Assembly: GCA_965215855.1 (NCBI GenBank) | Contig: CBDCER010000003.1 | Coordinates: 3,286,001 to 3,350,000 of the forward strand | Source of the DNA: J027 sp965215855 | GTDB lineage: Bacteria > Chloroflexota > Anaerolineae > Aggregatilineales > J027 | DNA: 64,000 bases | Direction of reading: 5' to 3' | Shown: positions 16,664-24,659 of the stretch, piece after piece | How the letters are laid out: each line of letters starts with the position of its first letter | Position numbering within the stretch: position 1 is the first letter of the stretch | The notes under the pieces: generated by a model | The model's database searches: none | What the model was told of the DNA's origin: nothing | What the model saw: only the letters and a program-made list of their open reading frames with translations | Program-made: the position numbers and the translations under genes

Positions 16664-16800
16664 CCACAAATATTAGGTTTAGATTAGTAGTTTCAGAGAT
16701 TTTCTCAAAAGCTTGCATTTCACTCAAAAAATACATTATGTTATAGTAATGAGAACCCTGTACGCATCAAGAAAGGAGTTGAGTGCCATAGCCTAATGTT

Positions 16801-17388
16801 GTGGCGCGACCTCATATGAGTAGTGACGGCGAATTGATTCGGCAGTTATGTGAGCGTGATTTGAGTGCGCTTGGAGAACTATTCGAGCGGTATCGGCATC
16901 AAGTCTACCGCATTGCCCTGGCAATTGTTCGTAACCCACAGGTGGCTGAGGATATCTTGCAAGATTGTTTTCTGAAATTACACATTTACGCCCACCGCAT
17001 TGATCCAGAACGGCCTTTAATGCCCTGGCTCTATCGGGTGACTGCCAATTTGAGTTATACCTTTGTTTCGCGTAATCAAAAACGTAATACCGATTTGGAT
17101 CAGGTATCGGATCACTTGAAAACATCCGGTTTCCTCGCACCAGATCGGGTCACTGAGCGTAATGAGTTGCAAAGTGATGTTCGCCGTGCTATCGAGAAGT
17201 TGAACGAGAATCAACGTATTGTGGTTATCTTGCACTATCTCGCTAACATGAGCATTCAAGACATCGCCGATGTGTTGGAGTGTCCAGTTGGCACGGTCAA
17301 ATCTCGGTTGCACTATGCGCGTGAAAATCTACGCCACCAATTAGGTGCAGTGGAACGAATGTCGGAGTATGCACATGGATATGCTTAA
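16801..17388 (+). CDS. ECF-type RNA polymerase sigma factor
   Basis: 195 residues from GTG 16801; ATG 16816 is an alternative. Region sigma2 is at about 20-85 (LFERYRHQVYRIALAIVRNPQVAEDILQDCF) and region sigma4 at about 128-180, with the helix-turn-helix MSIQDIADVLECPVGTVKSR. sigma3 is absent, so it is an ECF sigma. A clear AAAGGAG lies at 16772-16778, oddly far (22 nt) from either start. Its 3' end overlaps the next gene, which occupies the usual anti-sigma position. Confidence 0.93.
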   Translation: MARPHMSSDGELIRQLCERDLSALGELFERYRHQVYRIALAIVRNPQVAEDILQDCFLKLHIYAHRIDPERPLMPWLYRVTANLSYTFVSRNQKRNTDLDQVSDHLKTSGFLAPDRVTERNELQSDVRRAIEKLNENQRIVVILHYLANMSIQDIADVLECPVGTVKSRLHYARENLRHQLGAVERMSEYAHGYA

Positions 17389-17782
17389 TCATTTACAAAA
17401 TCTGGTTTCAGGGGAAGAAGATGCGGGGTTGCGCCGCGAAGTGCAGGCTGCTTATCCCGTTGAAGAACACCCTACACCGCCTGACTTGTTGCTAGATCGT
17501 TTGCTAGCGAAGGTAGAAGCAACCCCCCAACTGGCTGCGATCTCTGTTGAAGAGTCAGCAACTGCGATGGTTCAATCTGATGATGTGGAGCCTATGCCAG
17601 CGGCGTCTGCACAAAAGACTGGCTCCTGGCTCAGTCGCTTCAAGCAACTGCGAAAAGCGCGGCATGGAACTCGCCGTCAGCGACAGCCGGTGCGGGCTAT
17701 TCCCTGGGAAACCTACCATGAGAATGTGGAATACTGTATGCGTCATGTGCGTCCAGGAAACGCGACAAAACCACTGATCTGA
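17375..17782 (+). CDS. Small protein overlapping the ECF sigma gene (anti-sigma position)
   Basis: 135 residues from ATG 17375, chosen because GGAG at 17364-17367 is 7 bases upstream; ATG 17369 is also possible. It overlaps the sigma gene by 14 bp. The N-terminal half is helical and acidic; the C-terminal part is basic and ends with IPWETYHENVEYCMRHV. The zinc-binding HxxxCxxC motif of ZAS anti-sigmas is absent and no transmembrane helix is present. It could be a cytoplasmic anti-sigma or co-regulator, judged by position only. Confidence 0.7.
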   Translation: MDMLNHLQNLVSGEEDAGLRREVQAAYPVEEHPTPPDLLLDRLLAKVEATPQLAAISVEESATAMVQSDDVEPMPAASAQKTGSWLSRFKQLRKARHGTRRQRQPVRAIPWETYHENVEYCMRHVRPGNATKPLI

Positions 17783-17817
17783 GCAATTCAACACACCAAT
17801 TTCAACGCGAGATATTG

Positions 17818-17849
17818 AACCGCCTTGCTTGTGAGCCGGGCGGTTTTTT
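17818..17849 (+). terminator. Rho-independent terminator
   Basis: An AACCGCC / GGCGGTT stem with a 14 nt loop runs into a run of six T. It ends the sigma-factor operon. Confidence 0.85.
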
Positions 17850-17944
17850 AGTTACCTGATTGTGCGTGAAGTATAATGGTAGGCGGGTTGGTGTTTCATG
17901 TGCATGTAGAGCAGATTTGATTTGAAATAGAAGGGAATGCAACT

Positions 17945-19444
17945 TTGACGCATAACACAGATAACAAGCCGGTGGTGTTGCTGTTTAATCCCATCAGCAC
18001 ATCTCCAGGAAAACAGCGATTGCCGATGTCGTTGCTGGCGATTGCCGCCGTTATTGACCAAGACTATGTGCCCGAAATTATTGATGGCAATTTGATTAAT
18101 GACCCGGCAACTCATATCATTGAGCGGGCACGGGCCACCGGTACACGAGTATTGGGCGTAACCGCGATGCCGGGGCCACAGCTTCGTCAGGCGATCATGG
18201 TTTGTAGGCAGGTGAAGGCGGCGTTGCCAAATTTGAACATTGTTTGGGGCGGCTATTTTGCCACGCATCATGGCGAAGTATGCCTCGAAAGCGGCATTGT
18301 GGATTATGTAATTGAGGGGCAGGGCGAAGCACCTTTTCGCAAATTGGTCGATACGTTGCACCAGGGAGGTGCGATGGCGGATGTGCCGTCGTTGATCTGG
18401 GACGATAGTGGGCATGTTCGTACCAATCTTCGTGCGCCGATGGTTCCCCTCGATAATTTACCGTTGTATCCTTATCATCGCATCAATGTCACTGATTATC
18501 GGGGCAAAAGTTATCTGGGTGAGGCAGTCTTGTCGCATCACACCAGTTTTGGGTGTCCGTTTGCTTGCAGTTTTTGTGCGGTGGTCAAGTTGGTGAATCA
18601 GCGTTGGTTGCCCGAAAGTCCGGCGCGTGTGGAGCGCATAACGCGGTTGCTGGTCGAGCAATACGGGGCCGATGCACTGGAATATCATGATATGGACTTT
18701 TTCGTGAATGAGGCGCGGTCTGCCGAAATCGCGGAGCGCATTACACCGCTGGAAATCGACTGGTGGGCGTTGGGGCGCGTCGATACACTGAGTAGCTACT
18801 CCGATGAGTCGTGGCAAAAGATCAAGCAGTCGGGCTGCAAAATGATCTTTATGGGGGCGGAGAGTGGGTCGCTGGAAACACTGCAAATGATGAACAAGGG
18901 CGGGCAAAGCAATCCAGAAAAGACACTCTATATTGCTGAACGGATGAAACACCTGGGAATTGTGCCAGAATTCAGCTTTGTCCTGGGCAATCCGCCGGAT
19001 CCCATTGCCGATATTGAAACAACCATCAAATTCATTCGTCGTCTGAAGCAGATTAACCCCCAGAGCGAACTTATCCTCTACATCTATACGCCTGTGCCGC
19101 ATGATCGCAGCGAGCTGTTGAGAGTGGCAACGGAGATGGGCTTTCGCTTCCCGCAGACTTTAGAGGAGTGGGCCAGCCCTGCCTGGGAGAGCTTTGCCCA
19201 TCGTCGTGATCCTGACACCCCATTTTTCAAAGATGATGCCCGGCGGCGGGTGCGTGATTTTGAAGCTGTGGTCAATGCATATTATCCAACGGTGACGGAT
19301 ATTCGATTGCAAGGCGTGATGCGAACCTTGCTAAAGACCTTAGCCGGGTGGCGCTACAAGATTGGCTGGTATCAATGGCCCTATGAGCTTAAAGCATTGC
19401 AACGCTTTGTCCAGTATCGACGACCTGAGACGATGGGTTTTTAG
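17945..19444 (+). CDS. B12-binding-domain radical SAM protein
   Basis: 499 residues from TTG 17945, with AAGGGA about 8 bases upstream. An N-terminal cobalamin-binding-like Rossmann domain (about 5-150; GVTAMPGPQLRQAI, WGGYFATHH) is followed by a radical SAM core with cysteines at 204, 208 and 211 (CPFACSFC). The family includes methyltransferases and ring-forming enzymes acting on very different substrates, so the reaction cannot be named. It stands alone between a terminator and the histidine kinase gene. TATAAT at 17872-17877 may be its -10 box. Confidence 0.88.
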   Translation: MTHNTDNKPVVLLFNPISTSPGKQRLPMSLLAIAAVIDQDYVPEIIDGNLINDPATHIIERARATGTRVLGVTAMPGPQLRQAIMVCRQVKAALPNLNIVWGGYFATHHGEVCLESGIVDYVIEGQGEAPFRKLVDTLHQGGAMADVPSLIWDDSGHVRTNLRAPMVPLDNLPLYPYHRINVTDYRGKSYLGEAVLSHHTSFGCPFACSFCAVVKLVNQRWLPESPARVERITRLLVEQYGADALEYHDMDFFVNEARSAEIAERITPLEIDWWALGRVDTLSSYSDESWQKIKQSGCKMIFMGAESGSLETLQMMNKGGQSNPEKTLYIAERMKHLGIVPEFSFVLGNPPDPIADIETTIKFIRRLKQINPQSELILYIYTPVPHDRSELLRVATEMGFRFPQTLEEWASPAWESFAHRRDPDTPFFKDDARRRVRDFEAVVNAYYPTVTDIRLQGVMRTLLKTLAGWRYKIGWYQWPYELKALQRFVQYRRPETMGF

Positions 19445-19463
19445 TTGCTGAACTGTGGTTGTA

Positions 19464-19492
19464 TTGCATATGCGGCTCAAATTCAGTAGGAT
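19464..19492 (+). promoter_or_regulatory. Candidate promoter for histidine kinase gene
   Basis: TTGCAT at 19464-19469 and TAGGAT at 19487-19492 are spaced 17 bp apart; the match is moderate. Confidence 0.35.
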
Positions 19493-19530
19493 TTGGATTA
19501 TAGCCACACGGAAGCACAATAATCATATAG

Positions 19531-19575
19531 AAAGGAGGCGCAGCGACACATATGTGTTCGCTGTATGAGCAATGA
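19531..19575 (+). promoter_or_regulatory. Structured leader with micro-ORF upstream of kinase start
   Basis: A perfect SD AAAGGAGG (19531-19538) is followed by an inverted repeat AGCGACACAT / ATGTGTTCGCT (19542-19562, one extra T). Inside it starts a 7-codon ORF, MCSLYEQ (19552-19575), whose TGA overlaps the kinase ATG (ATGA). This suggests translational coupling. Confidence 0.45.
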
Positions 19576-20825
19576 CGGACTTTAACTCGCCGCATGACCA
19601 ACACCATTTGGATATGCTCAATCGCCTGGTAGAGGTTAGTTTGGTTTTGAATTCGAGCCTCTCCATCGACGAAATATTGGCGCAATTGATGGATGTGACA
19701 CGGGAAATAGTAAATGCCGGATCAGCCTCGGTGATTTTGAAGGATGAACAGACGCAGGAATTGCATCTTCAGGCCTTGCCAACTGATGACGCTTTTTCCG
19801 AGAAATTGCTTCGCATCGAGATACCCTTAGAAGGCAGCCTGGCGGGTAGCATTATCCGCGAAAACAAACCGATTGTGTTGGATGATGTAACCCAAGACCC
19901 GCGCCATTTTCGTAAAACGGATGAATCCAGCGGCTTTCACACTCGTTCGCTGTTGGGAGTTCCCATGCGGATCAAAGATCGGGTAATTGGGGCGTTGGAG
20001 GCTGTTAACAAAATCGGCGATGGATGGACGGATCATGATCTGCAATATTTGGAGATTCTGGCGTCACAGGCCGCTATTGCGCTTGAAAATGCTCAATTAG
20101 TTGACAAACTCCAGAAGGCGAATGAAGAACTAAGCCAGCTCGATAAACTTAAGAGTGATTTTATTTCCATTGCTTCCCACGAACTCCGCACGCCGCTGGG
20201 CGTCATCATGGGCTATGCTAGCTTTTTGAAAGCAGAGGCCAAAGGCGAACTGGGCGATCATGCCAATGCTGTTTTGAACAGCGCCCTACAGATGCGTGAT
20301 TTAATTACTGATATGACCAGTCTTCGTTTCTTGAATCTAGGTGAGGCCGAATTGCAACTGGAGCGTGTTGCAGTGCATGAATTGTTGGGGATGGCCCGTA
20401 GTGATGTAATCTCCATTGTGGACGCGAAAGGCCAACAACTGGAGGTTGCAAAGTCTGATGAAACGTTGGCGGTTAGTGCGGATCGCGCCAAATTGCTGAT
20501 GGCAATCACCAATGTCTTAAACAATGCAGTGAAGTTCTCGCCACCACAAAAAGGCCGGATCAGAATGCGCTGTGTTGAGCGGGCTAATGAGGTTTGGATT
20601 CAGGTAGCAGATAATGGTGTGGGGATTCCCGAAGAATCGCGGGAAGACATTTTTAAAGCTTTTCAGCAAGTTGAAGATCATATGACGCGACATCATGGTG
20701 GCATGGGCCTGGGCCTGGCAATCACCCAATCGGTAGTGACAGCACATCGAGGACGTGTCTGGTGCGAAAGTCCAGGTCCCAATCGAGGGTCAATGTTCAC
20801 GATTAGCTTACCTAAGCTGGCTTGA
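19572..20825 (+). CDS. GAF-domain sensor histidine kinase, cytoplasmic
   Basis: 417 residues. The GAF domain spans about 18-178 (SVILKDEQ, LLGVPMRIKDRVIGALEAVNK) and a short coiled linker 178-195. The HisKA helix carries the phosphoacceptor His203 in ASHELRTPLG. The ATPase domain has NVLNNAVKFSP, DNGVGI and GGMGLGLAIT boxes. There are no transmembrane helices, so it senses a soluble or redox signal. No response regulator gene is adjacent. The good SD site is 33 bases upstream and serves a micro-ORF whose stop overlaps this ATG. The 3' end overlaps the convergent holB end by 14 bp. Confidence 0.93.
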   Translation: MTDFNSPHDQHHLDMLNRLVEVSLVLNSSLSIDEILAQLMDVTREIVNAGSASVILKDEQTQELHLQALPTDDAFSEKLLRIEIPLEGSLAGSIIRENKPIVLDDVTQDPRHFRKTDESSGFHTRSLLGVPMRIKDRVIGALEAVNKIGDGWTDHDLQYLEILASQAAIALENAQLVDKLQKANEELSQLDKLKSDFISIASHELRTPLGVIMGYASFLKAEAKGELGDHANAVLNSALQMRDLITDMTSLRFLNLGEAELQLERVAVHELLGMARSDVISIVDAKGQQLEVAKSDETLAVSADRAKLLMAITNVLNNAVKFSPPQKGRIRMRCVERANEVWIQVADNGVGIPEESREDIFKAFQQVEDHMTRHHGGMGLGLAITQSVVTAHRGRVWCESPGPNRGSMFTISLPKLA

Positions 20826-21816
20826 TGTAAGGATAGCTCAATAGCAAATTGTCTGTGCAGAGCCGGGGATTTACATTTTGGCCTAAATAGATGAGCGCCT
20901 GTCGTGTCGATTCTAATGCGGTATGGATAGCATCAAGAGATGCCTGTTGTGCGATATAGTGCAAGACTTCCTCATGGTCGATATTGACAATTGGTGTTTG
21001 GCTGATAGAGGCTATCAACAGCGCGTCGCGCCAATAAGCCAGCCAATATTCGAGGATGATACGAAGCTGACCTTTATCATGCGCCAGTGATTCAGCTTTT
21101 TGAAATCGTGCTACGCGTTTGTCGGTTGTCAAGAGGTCTTCTAGCGTTGCCAATGCCGCGTCGCGGAGTTCCAATTCAGATGGATTATCTAGTGTGCGGA
21201 TGGCCCAGCCCAATCGCCCACCCGAAAGACGTGTCAGCAATGTAAGTTTTTGATCAGTTGCGGTGGAATTAGTGGCGTGTAGTGTCTGATAGGTTTGCTC
21301 CAGCGATAAAGGACGTAGATTCAATGCCTGGCAACGTGATGTGATAGTAGGTAACAGTCGTTCGGGTTGATCGGCAGTCAGGATGAGAATGACATAAGGG
21401 GCCGGTTCCTCTAAAGTTTTGAGGATAGCATTTTGCGTGGCGGGGTTAGCTTCGTGGAAGCGACGCAAAATCGCCACTTTATAACGGGCCTCATAGGGGC
21501 GTAATGACAGCCCATGCTGTAATTCTCGAATCTGATCTATCTTGAGCGTTCCTCCAACGCGCTCGGCCTGAGTAATGGATACGTCGGGGTGAGCATTTCT
21601 AGTGATCAATTCACAAGATCGACAGATTCCGCACGGGGGGCGAGCGTTGGTGCAATTGAGTGCCATCGCCAAGGCACGCGCCAGCGTTGTTTTGCCGATA
21701 GCTGCCGGTCCGGTCAGCAGATAGGCATGACGGATACGGTGGTTGCTTATTGCGCGTTGTAGTTGCTGGACTGCCCACTCGTGCCCGACCAGCGGCCACT
21801 GACTAGCTTGAGACAT
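20812..21816 (-). CDS. holB: DNA polymerase III delta' subunit
   Basis: 334 residues from ATG 21816 (MSQASQWPLVGHEWAVQQL); ATG 21828 is an alternative and longer readings do not resemble the family. Walker A is LLTGPAAIGKTTLA. The zinc module is C-x7-C-x2-C-x2-C (CTNARPPCGICRSC), and the sensor region includes NAILKTLEEPAPYVILIL. It is part of the clamp loader that places the beta clamp on DNA. The last 100 residues diverge, as is normal for delta'. Confidence 0.9.
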   Translation of the reverse strand: MSQASQWPLVGHEWAVQQLQRAISNHRIRHAYLLTGPAAIGKTTLARALAMALNCTNARPPCGICRSCELITRNAHPDVSITQAERVGGTLKIDQIRELQHGLSLRPYEARYKVAILRRFHEANPATQNAILKTLEEPAPYVILILTADQPERLLPTITSRCQALNLRPLSLEQTYQTLHATNSTATDQKLTLLTRLSGGRLGWAIRTLDNPSELELRDAALATLEDLLTTDKRVARFQKAESLAHDKGQLRIILEYWLAYWRDALLIASISQTPIVNIDHEEVLHYIAQQASLDAIHTALESTRQALIYLGQNVNPRLCTDNLLLSYPYIKPA

Positions 21817-21850
21817 GGAGATTTCCATTGTTCTGATGCGACAAATGTGG

Positions 21851-21879
21851 TTGCAGGAGCTATTATGCCATGATATAAT
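21851..21879 (+). promoter_or_regulatory. Promoter TTGCAG-17-TATAAT
   Basis: -35 TTGCAG at 21851-21856 and -10 TATAAT at 21874-21879, with TGA just upstream (extended -10). It would give the transporter gene at 22080 a leader of about 193 nt. Confidence 0.7.
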
Positions 21880-21945
21880 GCGATCACCAAGCACAGATTG
21901 TCATTTGAGATGTGACCAAATCCTTGTGAGCGAAGAATCCTCTTT

Positions 21946-22048
21946 ATCAGACTTATCTGATCCTCCCTCTTTTTATGCTGTTTTGAATATTCAGCTTGAT
22001 GGTAACCCTATGGGGGCCGGGGATTTTTGTGTTGCCCCATTCCATTAT
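21946..22048 (+). promoter_or_regulatory. Structured 5' leader of the CNNM/CorC gene
   Basis: Two hairpins lie in the long leader. The first is ATCAGA-CTTA-TCTGAT (21946-21961), followed by a pyrimidine run ending in TTTTT. The second is an ATGGGGGC / GCCCCAT stem near 22008-22041. No known ion riboswitch consensus was recognised. Confidence 0.35.
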
Positions 22049-22079
22049 CTGTGCATCCAAATTTCTGAGGAATGATTGC

Positions 22080-23468
22080 GTGAATTCAAATATTGCCACC
22101 AGCTTCGGGCTTATTATCTTATTAATTGCTATCAAAATGTTGATTTCGGCAGGGTTCAGTGCCCTGATTAACTCGCGTAAAGGGGTGCTGAAAGAGCGAG
22201 CCGATGGCGGGCATCGTGGGGCGCTGCGGGCGTTGAATCTATCGGAAGATTCTACACACTTGCTTGCTACCCAACAATTTCTATCGGTGTTGCTGAATGT
22301 GAGTATTGTTCTGGTACTTGCATTGCGTATTTTGCCAGATTTTGAGAATATGTTGAGCGATGCTGGCCTGAGTCAAAATACAGCACAGGGAATTGCCTAT
22401 GGTATTGTGTTGATTCTGTTCTCAGTGTTGCTGGTGATGGTAGATCGGTTGGCGACATCGCTGGTGATTGGGCGTTCAGAGAATGCGGCGATCCTGGCCG
22501 CACAAGTATTAGGGTGGTTAGTGAAAAGCCTGTCGCCAGTGGTGTTGGCGATCATGCGGGTTTCTGGGCGTACTGCGGTGTTGATGGGCGGTTCAGAGAA
22601 TGCCCATTTGGTAACTGAAGAAGAAATCAAAACGCTAGTAGATGCAGGGTCCGAAGAGGGGGTGTTAGAGGACGAAGAGAAGGAGATGATTTACTCCATT
22701 ATGCGGTTTGGTGATACCCTGGCTCGTGAGGTTATGGTTCCGCGCATCGACATCATTTCCCTCAATGTGGACGCTACACTTCAGGAAGCTTTGGATACTA
22801 TCATTCAGGCCGGGCACTCACGCATTCCTGTTTATCGCGACACCATTGATAATATTGAGGGAGTGCTATACGCCAAAGATTTGTTGAAGGTCTGGCGCGA
22901 TGAAGGCCAACTGGAGTCTCTGCAACCGTTATTGCGCGAGCCGCATTTTGTCCCAGAAACTAAGAAAGCCAGCGATTTGCTGATTGAATTACAGGATCGA
23001 AAAACTCATCTGGTATTTGTGGTGGATGAATATGGTGGCACGGCGGGACTTTTGACAATTGAGGACTTGGTTGAGGAAATCGTTGGCGAAATACAGGATG
23101 AGTACGATTTCCATGAAGAAGCTCAGTTCGAGAAAATCAGCGAGACAGAATATGTTTTTAATGCCCGTTTCGATTTGGATGACCTGAATCACTTGTTGGA
23201 TGTATCTATTCCAACCGACGAGAGCGATACGCTGGGTGGCTATATCTTTACCGAGTTAGGTCGTGTTCCATCGGTCAGTGATACTTTTAACGAGCATGGG
23301 TTGGAGTTCCGCGTGCTATCAGTGACAGGACGACGAATACGCAAAGTTCAGGTCAAGAAAATTGTTGAACCCACTGAAGGGCAGGATCAGTCTGCTAACA
23401 AGCTGTCACAAAATGGTGCGACCCCACCCTCGCTACGCACATCTGTCGATACACAATCTCTCAATTAG
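22080..23468 (+). CDS. CNNM/CorC-HlyC-like membrane transporter (DUF21 + CBS pair)
   Basis: 462 residues from GTG 22080, with GAGG at 22067-22070. The N-terminal DUF21 region has about four hydrophobic segments. Two CBS domains follow (VPRIDIISLNVDATLQEAL, and the KTHLVFVVDEYGGTAGLLTI region). The C-terminal CorC_HlyC transporter-associated domain starts at about 355. Relatives act in Mg/Co efflux or membrane ion homeostasis, with the CBS pair sensing nucleotides. The tail is Ser/Thr/Gln-rich. It ends 8 bp before cdd. Confidence 0.88.
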   Translation: MNSNIATSFGLIILLIAIKMLISAGFSALINSRKGVLKERADGGHRGALRALNLSEDSTHLLATQQFLSVLLNVSIVLVLALRILPDFENMLSDAGLSQNTAQGIAYGIVLILFSVLLVMVDRLATSLVIGRSENAAILAAQVLGWLVKSLSPVVLAIMRVSGRTAVLMGGSENAHLVTEEEIKTLVDAGSEEGVLEDEEKEMIYSIMRFGDTLAREVMVPRIDIISLNVDATLQEALDTIIQAGHSRIPVYRDTIDNIEGVLYAKDLLKVWRDEGQLESLQPLLREPHFVPETKKASDLLIELQDRKTHLVFVVDEYGGTAGLLTIEDLVEEIVGEIQDEYDFHEEAQFEKISETEYVFNARFDLDDLNHLLDVSIPTDESDTLGGYIFTELGRVPSVSDTFNEHGLEFRVLSVTGRRIRKVQVKKIVEPTEGQDQSANKLSQNGATPPSLRTSVDTQSLN

Positions 23469-23476
23469 GAAGCCCG

Positions 23477-23893
23477 ATGTCCCCAATTACGCCCGAAATA
23501 CGCCAACAACTTGTGCAACAGGCCATTGCCGCTCGCCAGAAAGCCTATGCTCCCTACAGCCAGTATCTTGTGGGGGCGGCGTTAATGAGTGTTGAGGGGC
23601 AGGTGTTTACGGGGTGCAATGTGGAGAATGCAGCATCGCCCGCCGCGATTTGTGCGGAACGCACCGCCGTTGTCAAAGCCGTGAGCGAAGGTTTCAAGGA
23701 CTTCACAGCCATTGCAGTTGTGACGATGGATGGCGGTTCGCCTTGTGGCATTTGCCGTCAGGTGTTGCATGAATTTTCCCCCGAACTCTGGGTCGTTGTG
23801 GCCGACGCTGAGGGAACCATCGCTTACGAAATGCCCCTGAGCGATCTATTGCCCAAAGGATTCGGGCCGAGTAACCTGAATATCAATGCCTGA
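23477..23893 (+). CDS. cdd: Cytidine deaminase
   Basis: 138 residues, the homotetrameric short form. The substrate-binding motif CNVENA is followed by CAERTA (zinc Cys plus catalytic Glu) and PCGICRQ (two zinc Cys). It deaminates cytidine and deoxycytidine in pyrimidine salvage. It is preceded by AGGAAG and overlaps recO by 8 bp, so the pair is probably co-translated. Confidence 0.95.
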   Translation: MSPITPEIRQQLVQQAIAARQKAYAPYSQYLVGAALMSVEGQVFTGCNVENAASPAAICAERTAVVKAVSEGFKDFTAIAVVTMDGGSPCGICRQVLHEFSPELWVVVADAEGTIAYEMPLSDLLPKGFGPSNLNINA

Positions 23894-24659
23894 TCGCAGC
23901 CGGGTATTTCAGACACCCGCCATTGTTCTGCGTCGCTCCAATCTTGGAGAAGCGGATTATCTCCTAACTGTGTTCACCCCCAGCTATGGCAGGTTGCGAG
24001 TAGTTGCTAAAGGCGTGCGCCGTCCTACGGCCAGAGCCAGCGGCCATGTGGAACTTTACACCCGCTCTGATCTGATGTTATCGCGAGGCCGCGATTTGCA
24101 TATTGTGACTCAAGCCGTTCTCCAGGAACCATTTCTGCCATTATCAACTGACCTCGAACGGATTGGCTATGCCAGTCATTTTGCCGAGTTGATTGACCGT
24201 TTCTCGGTGGATGAACAAGAGAATCGGGCTGCTTATAAGCTATTGGAGGCGGGCCTAGGCTGGCTATGTGAGTCAGAACTGGATTTACGATTGGCGGCGC
24301 GTTTCTATGAATTGAGATTATTGCAAGTGATGGGTTATGCGCCATCATTGTTTGTCTGTGCGATCAGTGGCCGTACTCTTGAGGCCCACAATCAATTCTA
24401 CAGCCCGGCGGATGGTGGTGTTGTGTCTCCCGAACATGCCCATGAGCGGATGATACCGTTGCCATTGGATGTGTTCAAGATATTGCGGCATTTCAGCCGC
24501 AATGATTGGGAACATGTCAAAGTCTTAAAGGTCCGTTCCCATCAACACCGCATTCTGGAGCGCGTCCTGCACATAACGTTGGCTTATTTACTGGAGCAGC
24601 GCCTCCAAAGCATTGCCTTTTTGCGGCGGCTGGCTAGCTTACATACTGCCGAAGAATAG
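23886..24659 (+). CDS. recO: DNA repair protein RecO
   Basis: 257 residues. The N-terminal OB fold has the RecO signature TPAIVLRRSNLGEADYLLTVF, GRLRVVAKGVRRP and VELYTRSDLML. A helical C-terminal domain follows. It promotes RecA loading and strand annealing with RecR. In many RecO proteins the C-terminal domain has a four-Cys zinc site; here the corresponding segment (FVCAISGRTLEAHNQFYSP) retains only one Cys, so zinc binding is probably lost. The 3' end overlaps the convergent kinase-like gene by 26 bp. Confidence 0.92.
   Translation: MPDRSRVFQTPAIVLRRSNLGEADYLLTVFTPSYGRLRVVAKGVRRPTARASGHVELYTRSDLMLSRGRDLHIVTQAVLQEPFLPLSTDLERIGYASHFAELIDRFSVDEQENRAAYKLLEAGLGWLCESELDLRLAARFYELRLLQVMGYAPSLFVCAISGRTLEAHNQFYSPADGGVVSPEHAHERMIPLPLDVFKILRHFSRNDWEHVKVLKVRSHQHRILERVLHITLAYLLEQRLQSIAFLRRLASLHTAEE

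Noticed and set aside
17375..17782. ZAS-type zinc anti-sigma factor
   Set aside because: The HxxxCxxC motif is absent; the only His/Cys cluster (HENVEYCMRH) has different spacing.
21987..22048. Known Mn (yybP-ykoY) or Mg (M-box) riboswitch upstream of the CNNM gene
   Set aside because: The expected conserved loops could not be found by eye; only two simple hairpins are supported.
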